The notes under the pieces: generated by a model
Seen by the model: the letters and a program-made list of their open reading frames with translations, nothing else
What the model was told of the DNA's origin: nothing
Databases searched by the model: none
NCBI RefSeq assembly: GCF_010389155.1
Contig: NC_057761.1
Location: forward strand, 60,076,587-60,140,586
Origin: Erigeron canadensis
Taxonomy: Eukaryota > Streptophyta > Magnoliopsida > Asterales > Asteraceae
Length of the DNA stretch: 64,000 nt
Reading direction: 5' to 3'
Shown here: one piece after another, positions 12,655 through 25,376 of the stretch
Position numbering within the stretch: the stretch's first letter is position 1
How the letters are laid out: each line of letters begins with the position of its first letter
Program-made: the position numbers and the translations under genes

Positions 12655-12960
12655 TCAATACTTGTTAGTTTGATTTGTTTAGAAATAGTTTTTGATTTGG
12701 TTGAAAGACCATCCCCTAATACATGAGGTCTTGTGTTCAAGCCTTGGAAAGGACATAAGGAAGTCCATTAACGAGGGCTTGGCTTGGGTTTACCCAAGTT
12801 CAAGTCTGAAGGGGCAGGGTTTACTCCTATAAATCATCGTGCCTTCAGGCGGATTAGTAGGGGGTTTTCCCCCATCAGGTATTTGAAATAGGCATTTATA
12901 CTTCGAGGGAACTCTCTAGCACGGATCCGGTTAAGACAACGTATGTTAGACCTCTCGCTG
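12655..12960 (+). repeat. Unclassified dispersed repeat with pol III box-like motifs
   Basis: Contains B-box-like strings (TTGTGTTCAAGCC at about 12731, AGTTCAAGTCTG at about 12800) in a moderately GC-rich stretch that differs from the flanks. It probably derives from one or more tRNA-related SINEs. No target duplication was found, so the boundaries are approximate. Confidence 0.4.
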
Positions 12961-12962
12961 TC

Positions 12963-13050
12963 AACTTGGGTGTCTAACAGCCTCATATTCTCTTCCCTCT
13001 ATATATATACAGGAGGAAGGGAATATGAAATTGTTAGACACCTAAATTGA
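12963..13050. repeat. Imperfect palindrome / foldback
   Basis: The left arm AACTTGGGTGTCTAACAG...TATTCTCTTCCCTC and the right arm GGAAGGGAATATG...TTGTTAGACACCTAAATT are inverted copies around a TATATATA centre at 12999-13010. The transcript would fold into a long hairpin. The arm sequence resembles the ends of the MITE copies at 15735-15895 and 40296-40443. Confidence 0.7.
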
Positions 13051-13099
13051 GTAAAAAATCTCTCACAGTTAGAGCATATATAGATTAGGTGTATGTAAC

Positions 13100-13315
13100 C
13101 ATCACCAAATATCCCAGTGGCAAAAGAACCAAGTCTCATATTCAAATCCTTATCTAAGGTTAGTTAATACATTTATGAATTTGTATGGTAAAAATTGTAC
13201 AATTTAATAATTAAATCAAAATTTTGTGATATTGTATCGTCTCTTTTAAAATAAAAAAAAAATATGGATACACGATTGAGAGGTGGTCATCACGTTGACC
13301 CATACATAATCTTAA
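13100..13315. other. Intergenic with degenerate tRNA-like head
   Basis: CCCAGTGGCAAAAGAACC followed by ATTCAAATCC (13110-13150) resembles the A and B boxes of a decayed SINE. The remainder is AT-rich and unremarkable. Confidence 0.35.
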
Positions 13316-14615
13316 TCTTAATTTTAATATATACTATGAGACAGTTGAACTAATGACTTATTAACCAATCAAATCGCTTAATTTTATCAAATTGACTTCC
13401 GCTTATGTCATCATCTAAATTAAATATAAATTAAAAGTCATAATAATCATTATCTAAATAAATTATTATATTAGTATTTATTATATCATTAATTTACACT
13501 TTTTTGTTTTCCATCAATAATTTACACTTTTTAGCTCCGAGTACTTAATTTGTATTTATTTTTAACCATAACTTGAGATAATTTTAAAAATTTACAATCA
13601 TTTAATTATTTAAAAAAAATTCAACATATGAGATATTGTCTACAAAAATTTAATTCAAAACCTAATTATTTATTAACAAATATTGGATTAGATTTTTATA
13701 AATTATAAATATTTAGTTTCATATTTAATATAAATACAATTTGAACTCTAGATACATATCACAACATAATAACTGATGATGATATACAACACCTTTATCC
13801 TAAACACAATAGGAATCACATAACATGAGACGATCACAAAACAAAACACGATTTAAAACAAAAGGTCACTTGAATACTAAATCCGAATCAATATGAACTC
13901 TATTTAAGATTCATTCTATCTCTCAATAAAAAGGTAAACAATTTTTTTTGTTATATTAGTTTTGGTTAATGTTTAAAGTTACAATTGTCACTCAAATCAA
14001 GAATCCTAATTTTTATCAAACAATATGAAAACAATTCTTAATGTTATCCAATTATCATAAGACAGGTGATTGGAAATAAGCCTATACATGCTAATGGGGT
14101 TGGTGGCCCATTGGTAAGGTCTTTCACTTTGGTAGGATCCACCTGGGTTCTAGTCTCACATTTTGTGATGGTGGATTAATAGGGGGTTTTCGAGAGTCCT
14201 GGTTTCAGGCATACGTGTAATTTAGGAAAAAAAATAAAAATAAACTTATGCGTGTTATGGGTCCGCATCATGATCAAGTACATATACTTAATGTCAACTA
14301 CTATTTCTTAATTATCTTTTACAATAATATCACATTATAAGTACAACTGGTTTAAAAAAGAATCTATTATAGAGAAATTATTATAGCATGTGCCTTGTGG
14401 AATGACTATGATCTATGGCAAACAATTCCATCAATATGTCTCAGCTAATAATGACAGTGACGAACCTATTATTATTGTACTACAACTTGCAATGTAGAAC
14501 ACTTAGAACCGTATATCTTCAAAATTATAAGCTTTTATGACTTAAATGTATTAAGATCTAGTATTGATAATATCGTAAACTCGTGTCCAGTGTTGGACAC
14601 GGGTCTTAATTCTAG
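13316..14615 (+). mobile_element. Non-autonomous Helitron, family 1, copy 1
   Basis: The 3' end is textbook: a 7-bp hairpin GTGTCCA-GTGT-TGGACAC at 14583-14600, then 11 nt, then CTAG at 14612-14615 followed by host T. The 5' end near 13316 (TC after host A) aligns with 35386 and 56727 through the block ACTTATYRACCAATC. Internally it shares TTTACACTTTTTTGTTTTCC (about 13494-13513) with the other copies. No Rep/helicase ORF is present, so it is non-autonomous. A SINE at about 14096-14240 is nested within it. Confidence 0.8.
14096..14240 (+). mobile_element. tRNA-derived SINE nested in Helitron
   Basis: Begins GGTTGGTGGCCCATTGGTAA (A box), then a B-box-like GGGTTCTAGTCTC. It continues with the same body as the minus-strand SINE at 7722-7969 (GGTGGATTA, GAGAGTCCTGG) and ends in an A-rich tail at 14225-14243. 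The flanks show only a degenerate direct repeat, so the insertion is old. Confidence 0.7.
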
Positions 14616-14617
14616 TA

Positions 14618-15014
14618 TCTATACTATATTATAAAGCAGATTCTACTATCTAACATTTTAAGTTTCGATATTTACTTCCCCAAAATGCCCCTTCTATCAA
14701 TTATATATTACCAAACACCATTTCTCTCTTCTCAAATCTCAACCAATCATCTTTTTTCTCTCTCCTTTATAAATCATTTATTCCTCCAATTTATTTAAAA
14801 TCTTTTATCTCACAAACCGTACATCGATAAATTATAAAAATTATATGGGTGTTCTTAAAAATTCATGCTCTTTCATTAGAGATGTCATTCGATACACTTT
14901 CGCCGATTTTTAAATCCGAGGACAGAACTCATACGGTTAAGGCATTTGGCTATCACACTTTATGACCTATCACCCCACCATCTCACCGCCGTAACGCGCT
15001 GGTACTTACTCTCG
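14618..15014 (+). mobile_element. Helitron-like element, family 2, copy 1
   Basis: Starts TCTATACTATATTATAAAGC after host A and ends CGCGCTGG...ACTCTCG before host T. The terminal CTCG replaces the usual CTAG. It shares a core (GTACATCGATAAATTATAAA, ATGGGTGTTCTTAAAA, GGCATTTGGCTATCACAC) with 26497-27211 and 27212-27687. It begins 2 bp after the end of the family 1 Helitron at 14615. No ORF. Confidence 0.7.
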
Positions 15015-15137
15015 TAATAAATAAATAGGAATCTTATTTTGTAATTTAAAAATATGAAAAATTAGTGCGTAATTATATTTTAATTGATATTAAATTTAGT
15101 TTACCTCATTGTATATTATATATATATATATAGGGTA

Positions 15138-15564
15138 GGGTTAACGTGATAACCACATATATGGAGAGAACCGTGAGAATCACTAGTTTCCCTCCTTCTT
15201 TCTTCTTTTTTTTGTGGTTTTTTATTTTTTTAATTTTTGTTTTTCACATTTTTCAACTTTTTTTTGGTTTTTATTTTCTTTTAACAAAAACTCATTCCAA
15301 AAAAAAAAAAAAAATTTGTAAAAAATCATATGGGTTACGCGTTAAGAAAACGTATGGATACGGTACGGGCGTTGCCCTACATCCGTTCTAAAGGGGTTGT
15401 CACTGGACGCATATGTGAATGGTATGGATTTGATGGGCGGCGATCCAAGAGATGGTGACGGTTGTTACGGTACGGGCATAGCCCTTAATGCTAAGGATAC
15501 CTTAAAAATGATTTTACAATGGTTCTCACGGTTCTCACCATATATGTGGTTCTCACTTGATCCC
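15138..15564. repeat. MITE with about 40-bp terminal inverted repeats
   Basis: The left end (GGGTTAACGTGATAACCACA...GAACCGTGAGAA) and the reverse complement of the right end (GGGATCAAGTGAGAACCACA...GAACCGTGAGAA) match closely over about 40 nt. The interior carries a direct duplication of ACGGTACGGGC..GCCCT (about 15359 and 15468). No transposase ORF; the superfamily is not assigned. Confidence 0.75.
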
Positions 15565-15580
15565 TTCTCTCTCTTTCTTT

Positions 15581-15605
15581 CTCTCTCTCTCTCTCTCTCT
15601 CTATC

Positions 15606-15638
<33 letters not shown>

Positions 15639-15639
15639 G
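15581..15639. repeat. (CT)n(TA)n microsatellite
   Basis: An uninterrupted CT run at 15581-15602, then TATC, then a TA run to 15639 interrupted by one GTA. Confidence 0.9.
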
Positions 15640-15734
15640 TGGATCGGTTATTTAAAAACAATCAAGTGAATGAAGTAAATAAGGCCAACACAATTCAACA
15701 TTTGTAACATAATAAAATTATGGGGAAGTGAAGG

Positions 15735-15895
15735 TGGTGCTGTTAAGCACTTAAGTTTGGTGAATCTCTCTCCCATGTTAAATTTTTAATCCATAAAAAA
15801 CATAGGAGTCCGTTATTTATTCATTATACATTTATGAACTAAAATATCAGCATATGAGAGGGATTTCACCCAACTTAGGTGTGTGACAACGCCAC
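15735..15895. repeat. MITE B, copy 1
   Basis: Inverted ends of about 40 bp: GTGGTGCTGTTAAGCACTTA... on the left and, on the reverse strand, GTGGCGTTGTCACACACCTA... on the right, both leading into GGTGAA-TCTCTC. The same end sequence recurs at 40296-40443 and in the palindrome at 12963-13050. Confidence 0.7.
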
Positions 15896-17586
15896 CTTCA
15901 CGTTTCCCTATATGTTACATGTGTTCATGGACGTTGCTCCCACTCCAATTTTGGTACAATATGATTTTTCAAAATTTAATGGTATAATTGTAATTTTTTT
16001 TCAAAAATAAGAAAAAATAAATAAGATATACATACAAATGTTACATCCATTGTTACAAGCTTATTTTTTGAAAGTCATAGGTCAACGAAGCATTAATGTA
16101 GAAATAAATCTCTCCAAAAGCATAATAAAAAAACTTGAGTTGTTTTGATTTTTAATCGAAAGAATGAAGAAAGCTAAAGAAAAAATTTTCTTTGTTTGAT
16201 TACGTAAATGTACATCGTTTGTGAAAAAATTATTTTTCTTCAAATTATTATATATATTTATCACAAACAACTAATTATAACAATGATAATAGTCATATAG
16301 GAAAGATGTATATACAAGCTAATTATTAAATATTAGATATATTTTTCGGCTTTCTTGCATTATGATTAAATATGTTTTCATTCAACAAGACCTTTTCCGA
16401 CGCGTGCGGCTTTTTTTTTCAAAATCAACTGGCATTTTTAAATGAGTGTTACACCCTGTGTAGGGGACAAAATGCTTTTGAGAGTCAATTTTTTGACATT
16501 TTCAAATACGTAAAACAGTCAAATTTTCGCGAAAATTTTTTTAGCTCCGTCTCTTCGTGTGTTATGCATGCATGTACATATATGTTAGTTAATAACTTTT
16601 GTTTTAATAAATTCTTTGAAAAGACGTGATTTCACATTAACTATTTCGTAACACAATCATTCATAAATTCCTTTACACACACACATACAACACAAGAGCA
16701 TTATTCTGCTAGCTAGCTGTTTAACACGGTATATATATGCTGCTGGTTACTATTTATAGACAGCCCCGAAACGTGAACCTTTATTACAGGCCCACGGATA
16801 ATTTGAACTTAAAACATGTCAGCCCCCAAGTCTTACCAATTAAATTAAGAACAGGAGATGTATGAAGCCAGGAAGAATCATCACACGTAGACTCTCCAAT
16901 GCAGGACACAAAAGGTTCGCAATTCCACTTCACAGATTCAACAAAATACGAGCTGAGAAGCATGCTGCCAGAGCTAGTATTACGCATGGTGGTTACTTTT
17001 CATATCTTGAAAAGTAAAAATGGAAAATGGAAGAAACTCTTTTGTAGCTAAACCTCATCAAATATTTGATTCAAAGACTAGTTGATCCGTTCTAATGTGT
17101 TAATAATTAAGAACGAGAGCTAAACAAAATAGTCCAAGTGGCTCAAATGTGTCAAAACAAATTACCCCTGACTACACTCATAGCCCACACAAATTACTAA
17201 CCTGCTTTACTCACCCCGAGCTCATTATCCTAATAATTTATGGTTTTATTATATCCCTAGAAATTCATATTTGACACACGGATTAGAAAATTTGACCCAC
17301 GAAATGTTGTTGAGTCAATCTGGCCCAACCCAAACCATAAAAACTCATTTTGACATGTTAGGCTGTTAGCCAATACGCCTATTTTGCCACCAATTAATCG
17401 ATTGGGATATAACCACAACATGTTTGAGCAATCAATAATTGCCATTAATCAATAATCTTACATATATGTACCATACCCTTTGATCAAAGGATATGTTCAT
17501 GCATGCATGACACTCCATAAGCATAAGTGGAAATTGTATATGTACCATTGAAGACTGCTGCACTTGATGCTTCTTGTTTCTTGCCT
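15896..17586. other. Intergenic, downstream of the complete BGAL9-like gene
   Basis: Contains the 3' untranslated region of the gene ending at 17587 and otherwise AT-rich DNA. A minus-strand open frame at 16784-16987 has no recognisable domain and lies beyond the lectin-domain stop codon, so I do not call it an exon. No repeats with clear boundaries. Confidence 0.5.
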
Positions 17587-20500
17587 CTATACTTCTGACA
17601 ATCCAGTGTACCATAAAGTTGATGCCGATGATGGTTCACATCTTGCCTTCACGGCCAAGGTTTTTACAGTCCTTGGGCATGGGTCTCCAAATATAGAATT
17701 AGAGACTTCTACGTTGCAGCTATTTCTTCCTTTACAGGCCTATCAACAATTTTTTTTATAATAAATAATAATTTAGAACAATCAGGAAGCTTTCATGCAG
17801 TAATTCCACTTCTCTAACATTACAGAAAACAAGACCACTTGATATTGTTTGCAGACTGCCTATATATGTGTACACCTCTAGGGGAACTTTATTATTAGCG
17901 TCCACTTACCTCTTCAACTGCTAAATTATATCATGCTACAAAAATATCACAGGTCTAAAAGAACATTCATATTGTTTGCAGACTGCCTATATATGTGTAC
18001 ACCTCTAGGGGAACTTTATCATTAGCGTCCACTTACCTCTTCAACTGCTAAATTATATCATGCTACAAAACTATCACAGGTCTAAAAGAACATTCAAAAT
18101 TGATTTTTCTTCACTTGTTCCCTATTAATAGTATGCACTGTAATAAAATACCACAAGTCATGCTAATTTCTAAGAAAATTTATGAGTGAAAGCTCCACAT
18201 GTTACATGAAAAACAACCATGCTGAATAGTAATTGAATGATTGTAGAGGTTTCAAGTTGGGTAACAGATCAAACGGGTAAGTTTTGTACAGGTCAACTTG
18301 TGTTGTGTTGATTAACCCTGAACTTTTTTGTCCAAAACTTTTTTATCGACAATTTATGTGTCAAATATAAATATGATATATCAAATTTCTTATCATATCT
18401 ACCTTTAACATGATTAAAAACCAGTCTTTATGGGGGAGGCAAAGATGTAGACACTCCCTACCTGGGGATAAGGAAACTGCTTCCAAACGGACCTCTGGCC
18501 AGACTGTGTGACAGTGAAAGGTGTATGTTTGTATGTTTGTGTGTGTGCACGTGCGCTTAAGTGTGAGTGGGAAACTGGGAATAGCTATAAAGTATATCTG
18601 AAAAATGAAAGGTGTAGAAAATCCAAGCCTAGCATACAAGCATAAGCATATAATCGATTACTGTCCAACTATTTTTGTTATATTACCTATCGGCCCATTA
18701 TAGGTAAAACTAAGTAAATTGGTTGAAATCCCCACATATAATCAAGTGACATCCTATACATCAAGCTATTTTTATTCATATATTTGGTACAAATCTTGTA
18801 ATGCTGGTAATATATATCCTACTTTAGAAGCCGGTTGCTACCCCCAGGAGCAACTTAAGATGCAAAGATGTTTGAACGTGTGTGTGTCATACCTTGGACA
18901 AGATGGACGATGAAGTTGGTGCGTGGCAGTTGCCTGTGGAGAACGCTTGACAGCTACCTTGAGGAGTTCCGTAGCTAGCAAACTCTATGGATGCAATTGT
19001 GAAACCATCTTCACACTGCAATTCCATTACTGGTTTCATCTGACTTGCTGGCAGTCGTCCATTGATGTAACTTGAGGACCACATATGAACGGGTGGATAG
19101 GAATCCTCAGACATGTGACCACACACAGTTCCAACAGAAACCGTCTTGACAGAAATTTCAAAAGGGTCCCCTCCTGTCTCCTCAAATAGAACTAGCAGAT
19201 TGTCCGATGGCTGTAACCATGATCTTGGAACATGATACCTGTCACACCAAGATTGCTATGTCAAATCTGCAATCTTGTTTACTATGATTTTATAATGACT
19301 TTCAGATGAATCATAATGGTATAGCATAGAGATGGCTAAACAAGGGGCAGGTAGGTTCAGGTTTCAGTGGAAGCAGGTAACATTGGTTAGTGGGTTGAGT
19401 TGTTCCAGAACCCTTTTTATCCAAAAAATTAACATGTTAGTGTGTCATATATTTGTTTACAAAAAATATAAAAAGATAACTTTTGGATAGAATAACTTGG
19501 GAGGGTTTATCAATAAAACTATATATGTACAAGAATTCATATGGAACTGTTGGAGATAAAACATAGCCCGTATCAACCCATTCATAACTGATAAATTGCC
19601 ACAAATAGTATAACCTAGAAGACATTAGATCTCTTTCAAGAAAAAAAAAATACCAAGTCTGAGTAGGCTTGCCACAATTTGTAGTACATTTGTCTGAATT
19701 ATACGATCCACGATAATCACAAGTTTCCTGGCATCCATTTTTTGGTGCAACAAGAGTCCAATATCTTCCTATATGGTGTCCATTGACCCAAGCTTGACCC
19801 TTGCCCATACTGCTCATATCAAGAATCACCGGATCTTTTCCGAACGGGGAGTCGAAATATGTCTACCATCATTTAGAAAGGAAAAAAAAATTAAAATCAA
19901 TATTTCTTTCCTAAATTGGTAATATCAAATATTTTCATGCAGTAATTGCACATAAGCATCGACCTCTTCCAAAAATGCCACAATGTTGGTTTAGAAAAAC
20001 ACTGTAATGTGCATGTCATATGGCATGTAATAAAGATTTATCACGGCTTTTAAAACAAATAAGGAGAATACGCAATACATGCTTGATGAGCAGCAGAAGT
20101 AACTAGACAAAGATTGAAGCTATATCCTTTAGGAATTCATTTACCTTGTACCATGAAAAGATTGATGGAACCTCGTCTTTTGCCAAATTAGTCCAACCCG
20201 AACTTCCGTTATCATCAGTAGCATATAGCTTTAGAAATTCACCTTTAAGCCCAACCTGCAGTAAAATTAAAAAGATAATAGTAACTTGGTTTGTGAAGTA
20301 TAACTTTGGAATACTACAAATCCTATCCTAAAATATTTTCAAAATTTTGATATAAAGCTTACCTTTACTATATTATAATGTGCATATGGAGTATGGAACA
20401 CTTGAAGTAAACTTTATAAAGAAATTCAAAATTCATATTTGAGCCTAATGTTGATAAATTATTCAATCAGCTAGCATTATATAAGATCTACAAATCCTAT

Positions 20501-23500
20501 CATAAAATATAGAAAGATAAATGTGTACAATTAGTACCAAATTTTATAAGCCAAAATTCATGGTTTAATACATAAAGAAGACCAAAACTTGTTCAGAACT
20601 TTTTAACCTCGAAAATAGAGTGGTAATATTGAGAAGCACTACATCAGAAAAGTACCTGATAGGTCCATGGTGAATGTGTTAGATTAACATCACCGTTCTT
20701 GAATCCAGTTAGAGTGATCTGGCCCTTAAATCCTGCTCCATCTTTCTCAATGAAGGCACCATAATTCTGAATGAAGTATATGATTAGAAGTTTAGAACAC
20801 AGTGGAGGTCGGAGTTTGGCCAGAACTCATGCTGGCCCATTTAGTTATGAATGAATCAGTTCAGATGGCTTTGTTTATCTCTAATGGGTCAAATGGGTAA
20901 ACAAAAATTAGCATAAACGGGATATCGGTCAAGCGGGTTGAAGGTTTCTTAAAGTGTATTTTTGAACCCCAAAATCATTTTATTAAAAAAATAACATTAT
21001 TGGTACTTGAATAATATAATTTGTGTATTCATAAGTTGCTAGTCTACCCGATCCATGTGACCCATTGTGAAAACATGTTTTAACCCGCACGTGCTATACC
21101 CATTACCCAACCCGTGCACTTTTCCACTTCTACTATAACAGCAAGCAAAAAACGGGAGGGCAAGGAAACAAGCATTCAGATCACAGGAGACCACCTGTTA
21201 ACTAATCATCTATTAACAAGAAGTGGAGAAATAAACATGATAGAAGTACTAATATTTCCCTAATCTCGAAAGTAACCCTGTATGGCAGTATATATAAGTT
21301 ATATCGCAACTTAGCCAAATATATTGTGTGATTCTTTACCTGTAAGCCCACAGTCTGTGATAATAACATCAGGTCATTGTATCCTTGCTTAAAATGAACT
21401 TGTTGTACAACCTTGACCCAGTCACCCTTTGAACTTCCTTTATTTCAACACACATGTAACACATCAGGGCTAAGTTTCCAAAAGTAGGCAATGACATGAT
21501 ATACAGTTTCATAGAAACAGAACTAGCAACTCAATATGACCACTAAGCACCACAAGGTTATCAGACTTAAATGAATACAAACAAGAAGTGGAAGCATAGT
21601 AAGCTAACCTATAAGTTGTCCATTGATGAAGATACGAACTATATCACGCATACTATCAATTGTAAGAGTTGGACTAACTACATTTTCCTTCCAGTATGCA
21701 ATGTCCCCCTCAGAAACATAAACTCTGCATTTCATCAAAGCAATTAGGCATTATTACAAAATAAAAAGTTTGAAGTACCTAAAAGAGGGAAAAGCTAAAC
21801 AACAAATGAAGATACAAATGAGACTATTTTACATTTGATCACTTCTTCAATGTATAAACATAAATTGAAGGGGCGAGGGAGGCAAGTCAAGTACTGTATC
21901 AAGACATAATATATTTCAACGAACTAATCGGCAACTTATCAAAAGGGTTTTGACACACCAATAGGATTTTTAATCAATAGCTACTGGGCACATGAAGGCA
22001 ACTATCAATAGCAGGATAGGGCCAATAGGCAACTGTCGATGATGTAATGGAGTACCTGGTGATATACCATAAGTAATCAGATCGGTCTTTTGTCACATTT
22101 AAATGCTCCAAAATGCCTTGAACAGTGAAATTATCAGCACCCCAAACACCAATGGGCTCCTTGAGTGTCATCCATGATTCTGATACGAGGGGTTTTTCCT
22201 TCTGAATCATATAGAGCTCATTAGTAGCACTCTTTGCAGAGGCCATCGCCTTTATATCAACCCCTTTAATGGAGGTCTGTGCCCCAACCTGCACCATTTA
22301 ATTAAATATACAATTATTAAATACTACCAATATTAGCTACTAAGAGAAAATAAAAAATGGAAAGTGTAGTTAGTCACGATAATCGAACCTTTGCAGTGTT
22401 GAATATGGTGTTTATGCAGTCTGGTAGTATACTCACAGACCATGGCGGCAAAGTGTATGATTGACCATGAAATTGCACAGTGCTTGCTTTATGTTCATCA
22501 ATATTTGCAAGAAATGCAGAGCAAATACTTCCATTATTACGGTACACGTGTGCCTGAACAAAAACTACAGACTAAATCAAATCACAATTACACGTTTGAT
22601 GACTTTAAGCAATACATTATCGTATCCTTTTCTGTGATAAGGCTCTGGTGTCCAATATATGCATAACAATCTATAAGCTGGGGACTTTAACGAACCTCTT
22701 GCATAGATCCCAATTTAATATATTGAGCCGACTCAGCAGCAACTAGTGCAGGCTCACAAAGCTTTATAGCTGCATGGAGATCCTTTAGATGCCCCCATTT
22801 AGGCTGACTTATAAGACCTAAACAGATTGTAATCATTGTCAAAGTTAGCCCCAAAAAGCTACATTTATGTATTAACATCCACAATAAGTAGAGAATTTAT
22901 CAATACCCACACTTTAATCTTACCATATTCATCAATTGGAGCATCATAATCATAACTAGTGACATAATTAGGGCCTCCAGAAGTTCGCCCGAAATTTGTC
23001 CCGCCAAAAAACTGGTCCGTGGAAAAAAAAACATACATTTCAAAAAATAAGCATTTTAGTAGTAATTAAAGGTGGTAAAGGTGTAAAATATAAGAAAAGG
23101 TGCATTATGTGTAATGAACTGTTCTGTAACTATCATCCTAGTAAATAGAAACATAGCGTAGTTGCCGTTCCAAAAAAAAAAAGAAACATGGTGTAGCTTA
23201 GTATACCATATAATAATTCTGAAAGCTTCCTCCCCGCTGATAAAATCGAGCAACTGCAAATGCAAGATCCTCTACAGGCCTGTGAGGAAGTCTTCCTCCC
23301 CAAGTTGTATACCTTGTGAATAGACAGAAAAGTTAAATGCAGAAACTGTTGATTTTTATTAAGTACATCCAAAGATGTGTACTTATTCATACTCCTATTG
23401 CCTAAAAAGGAAAAATCGGAGCTTTAAATAAAAAAAAGATTATTTATTCATACTCCTATTCATACACTGAATTTGCTTACCATCCATCCCAGTTTTCTGT

Positions 23501-25376
23501 CCACAGTACTGGTTTATTGTTGGAGTTGGGTTTAAAACCATCACAGTAGTATCCATTGCAAGCATCTATCTGTAGGAAAGAGGAGACATTTAGAAACCAA
23601 ACCAAAATAATAGGGTTGATATTTCCATTTGCAAATTTCACATATTAAAATCCTGTGAGCCAAACAAAAATAGATTGTCAAGCTAGGTTGCTGTCATAAG
23701 TATTCCCAATTGAAGTGGCAAAATTGGCAGGTGGGTGGGTTGGATAAAGGTTTTAAAGGCATCAACTTTTTACTAAATATTTAGTGTGTAAAATATGATT
23801 ACAAAACTTACATTAGTTCAATAATGATATAGTTTCTTAACAATACAATTAGGAGGATTTCTGCACTTAATATACATTTTAGGTAAGTTTCAACCAGCGT
23901 GCCCTTTTTAGCCCATTACCTTTTATTATTAATTTTAAAATTTACCCATTTGACCACTTAAAGATGCAACATATCCCACATCGACTCACTCACACATTAA
24001 TGGGTTAACATTGACACCTCTGAATGTATAGTAGATAGAGTAGGAAAGTACAATGTACTCTGGAGCATCAGTCTGCTTGCACATAACCCATGGGACGCCA
24101 GCTTCAAGTCCAACAGCCATTTTTGCAGCCCATTTTACATAGTCCTTTCCTTTTTGGCCATAAGAGCTTTCGACATCTCCGTACTCATTTTCAATCTGAT
24201 ACAATTACCAAAGAAACTAGAAGTAAGCATTGAAGATTCCCAAATAACTTTGTTCCATCTAGCTGATAATAATGATGAATATAACTTAGAGACTACCTGC
24301 AACATGATAATTGGACCTCCTTGCCAAGAGAAAAGAGATGCCTCTCGCATCACATCCACTATTTTTTTGACAAAACGTCGCATCTCTGCCTGCAATGAAG
24401 TGGTGCACTACTATTATCAAATATAACCCCTAACGGATTGAAGATATGTATAGTTCAAAACCTGTATTCTACCATGTTATTCAATCCATAAAGCACAAAT
24501 GGGGGTACAGAAGTATTCAGTCCACTGGTACCTTGAATGGTTCATTGTCTGTCCGAAATACAATTCCAGGAATATCACGAAGCCACACAGGGAAACCCCT
24601 GCAAAATCATCAGTTGATATTAGCGTTTTGATAAGTACAAATTCCCAACGTATACTAACAGTTTCCATGTATGTTACAAAAACAAAGGGAAATAAGTTGT
24701 TAAATAGAAACCAAAATAGGGAAAGTTGATACCCAAAGTTCCACTCTGCACAAACATATGGACCTATTCGAAGATGAAGATAGAGCCCGCTAGCTCCAAC
24801 CAGCTGTACAAACTTCACCAGATCATATCTTCCCTCAAAATTATACTGAATAAAGCAGAAAGGTGAAGAAAACAAGACTCTTCATGAGATCAGATAGCAA
24901 AAAAAACAGCTAAAACTACAACCGGGGAAGAAGGCTGAAAGTAACTAGCGCACCTGTCCTCTAGCTGGCTCATGGCCACTCCAGAATACATAAGTTTGAA
25001 TGACATCAGCCCCACCTTCCTTGCTCTTGGCTATCAGATGAGGCCACATCTGACATCAAGTAAAAGGTATGAGATTTCAGTCTATAGCAACATATATGCC
25101 AAAATGCTGTGTTATTGACCGGTTTCCAAAAACAATTAAAAATCCCTAAATTAAAAATAATACGAGTAATATATCAGTCAGAACCTGAGGAGTGGCACGA
25201 GGATAGTGAATTCCAGCAGAAATCAGGATTCTTCGTTGCCCATCTATCTTAAGGGCTCTGTGATCGTAACTCACATTATACGCCTTAAAATACTCCCCGC
25301 CGTTGACCATCCTTACAGTCAACGCCATAACCACCACCACCAGCAGCCGCCATTGGAACGGAGGACTTAGACGCAT
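17587..25376 (-). CDS. BGAL9: Beta-galactosidase, BGAL9-like, copy 2 (complete, 883 aa)
   Basis: Secreted GH35 beta-galactosidase (EC 3.2.1.23), predicted to trim terminal beta-galactosyl residues from wall polysaccharides in the apoplast. I traced 19 exons with GT/AG borders and consistent phase: first exon 25376-25185, last exon 17739-17587 (stop TAG at 17587-17589). The protein is 883 aa, close to the roughly 887 aa I recall for Arabidopsis BGAL9. Layout: signal peptide about 1-26; GH35 barrel about 35-345 with acid/base Glu191 (IENEYG) and nucleophile Glu260 (WTENWDGW); [13 protein letters not shown] at about 336; beta-sandwich domains; SUEL/galactose-binding lectin domain about 790-867 with paired cysteines (CEDGF, GNCHA, NSC, DPC, ARC). 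Residue choices through the barrel ([31 protein letters not shown]) match BGAL9 better than other subgroups. It is the tandem partner of the gene at 1-6530. An intron 127-bp duplication is harmless. Confidence 0.95.
17842..18095. repeat. 127-bp perfect-spacing tandem duplication in BGAL9-like last intron
   Basis: Copies 17842-17968 and 17969-18095 differ at only about two positions (for example TTATTATTAG versus TTATCATTAG). The duplication lies in the intron between the two lectin-domain exons, so it does not change the protein. Near-identity marks it as recent. Confidence 0.95.

Noticed and set aside
13316..15014. One single large Helitron covering both adjacent elements
   Set aside because: Each half has its own start and end, and both recur separately elsewhere in the window.
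15146..15669. Two adjacent plus-strand open frames
   Set aside because: They fall within a MITE and a CT/TA microsatellite; composition is repeat-driven.
16784..16987. Minus-strand open frame downstream of the BGAL9-like gene, possible extra exon
   Set aside because: The lectin-domain exon ends in a clear stop at 17587 after the final conserved cysteine, total length matches the family, and this frame has no recognisable domain.
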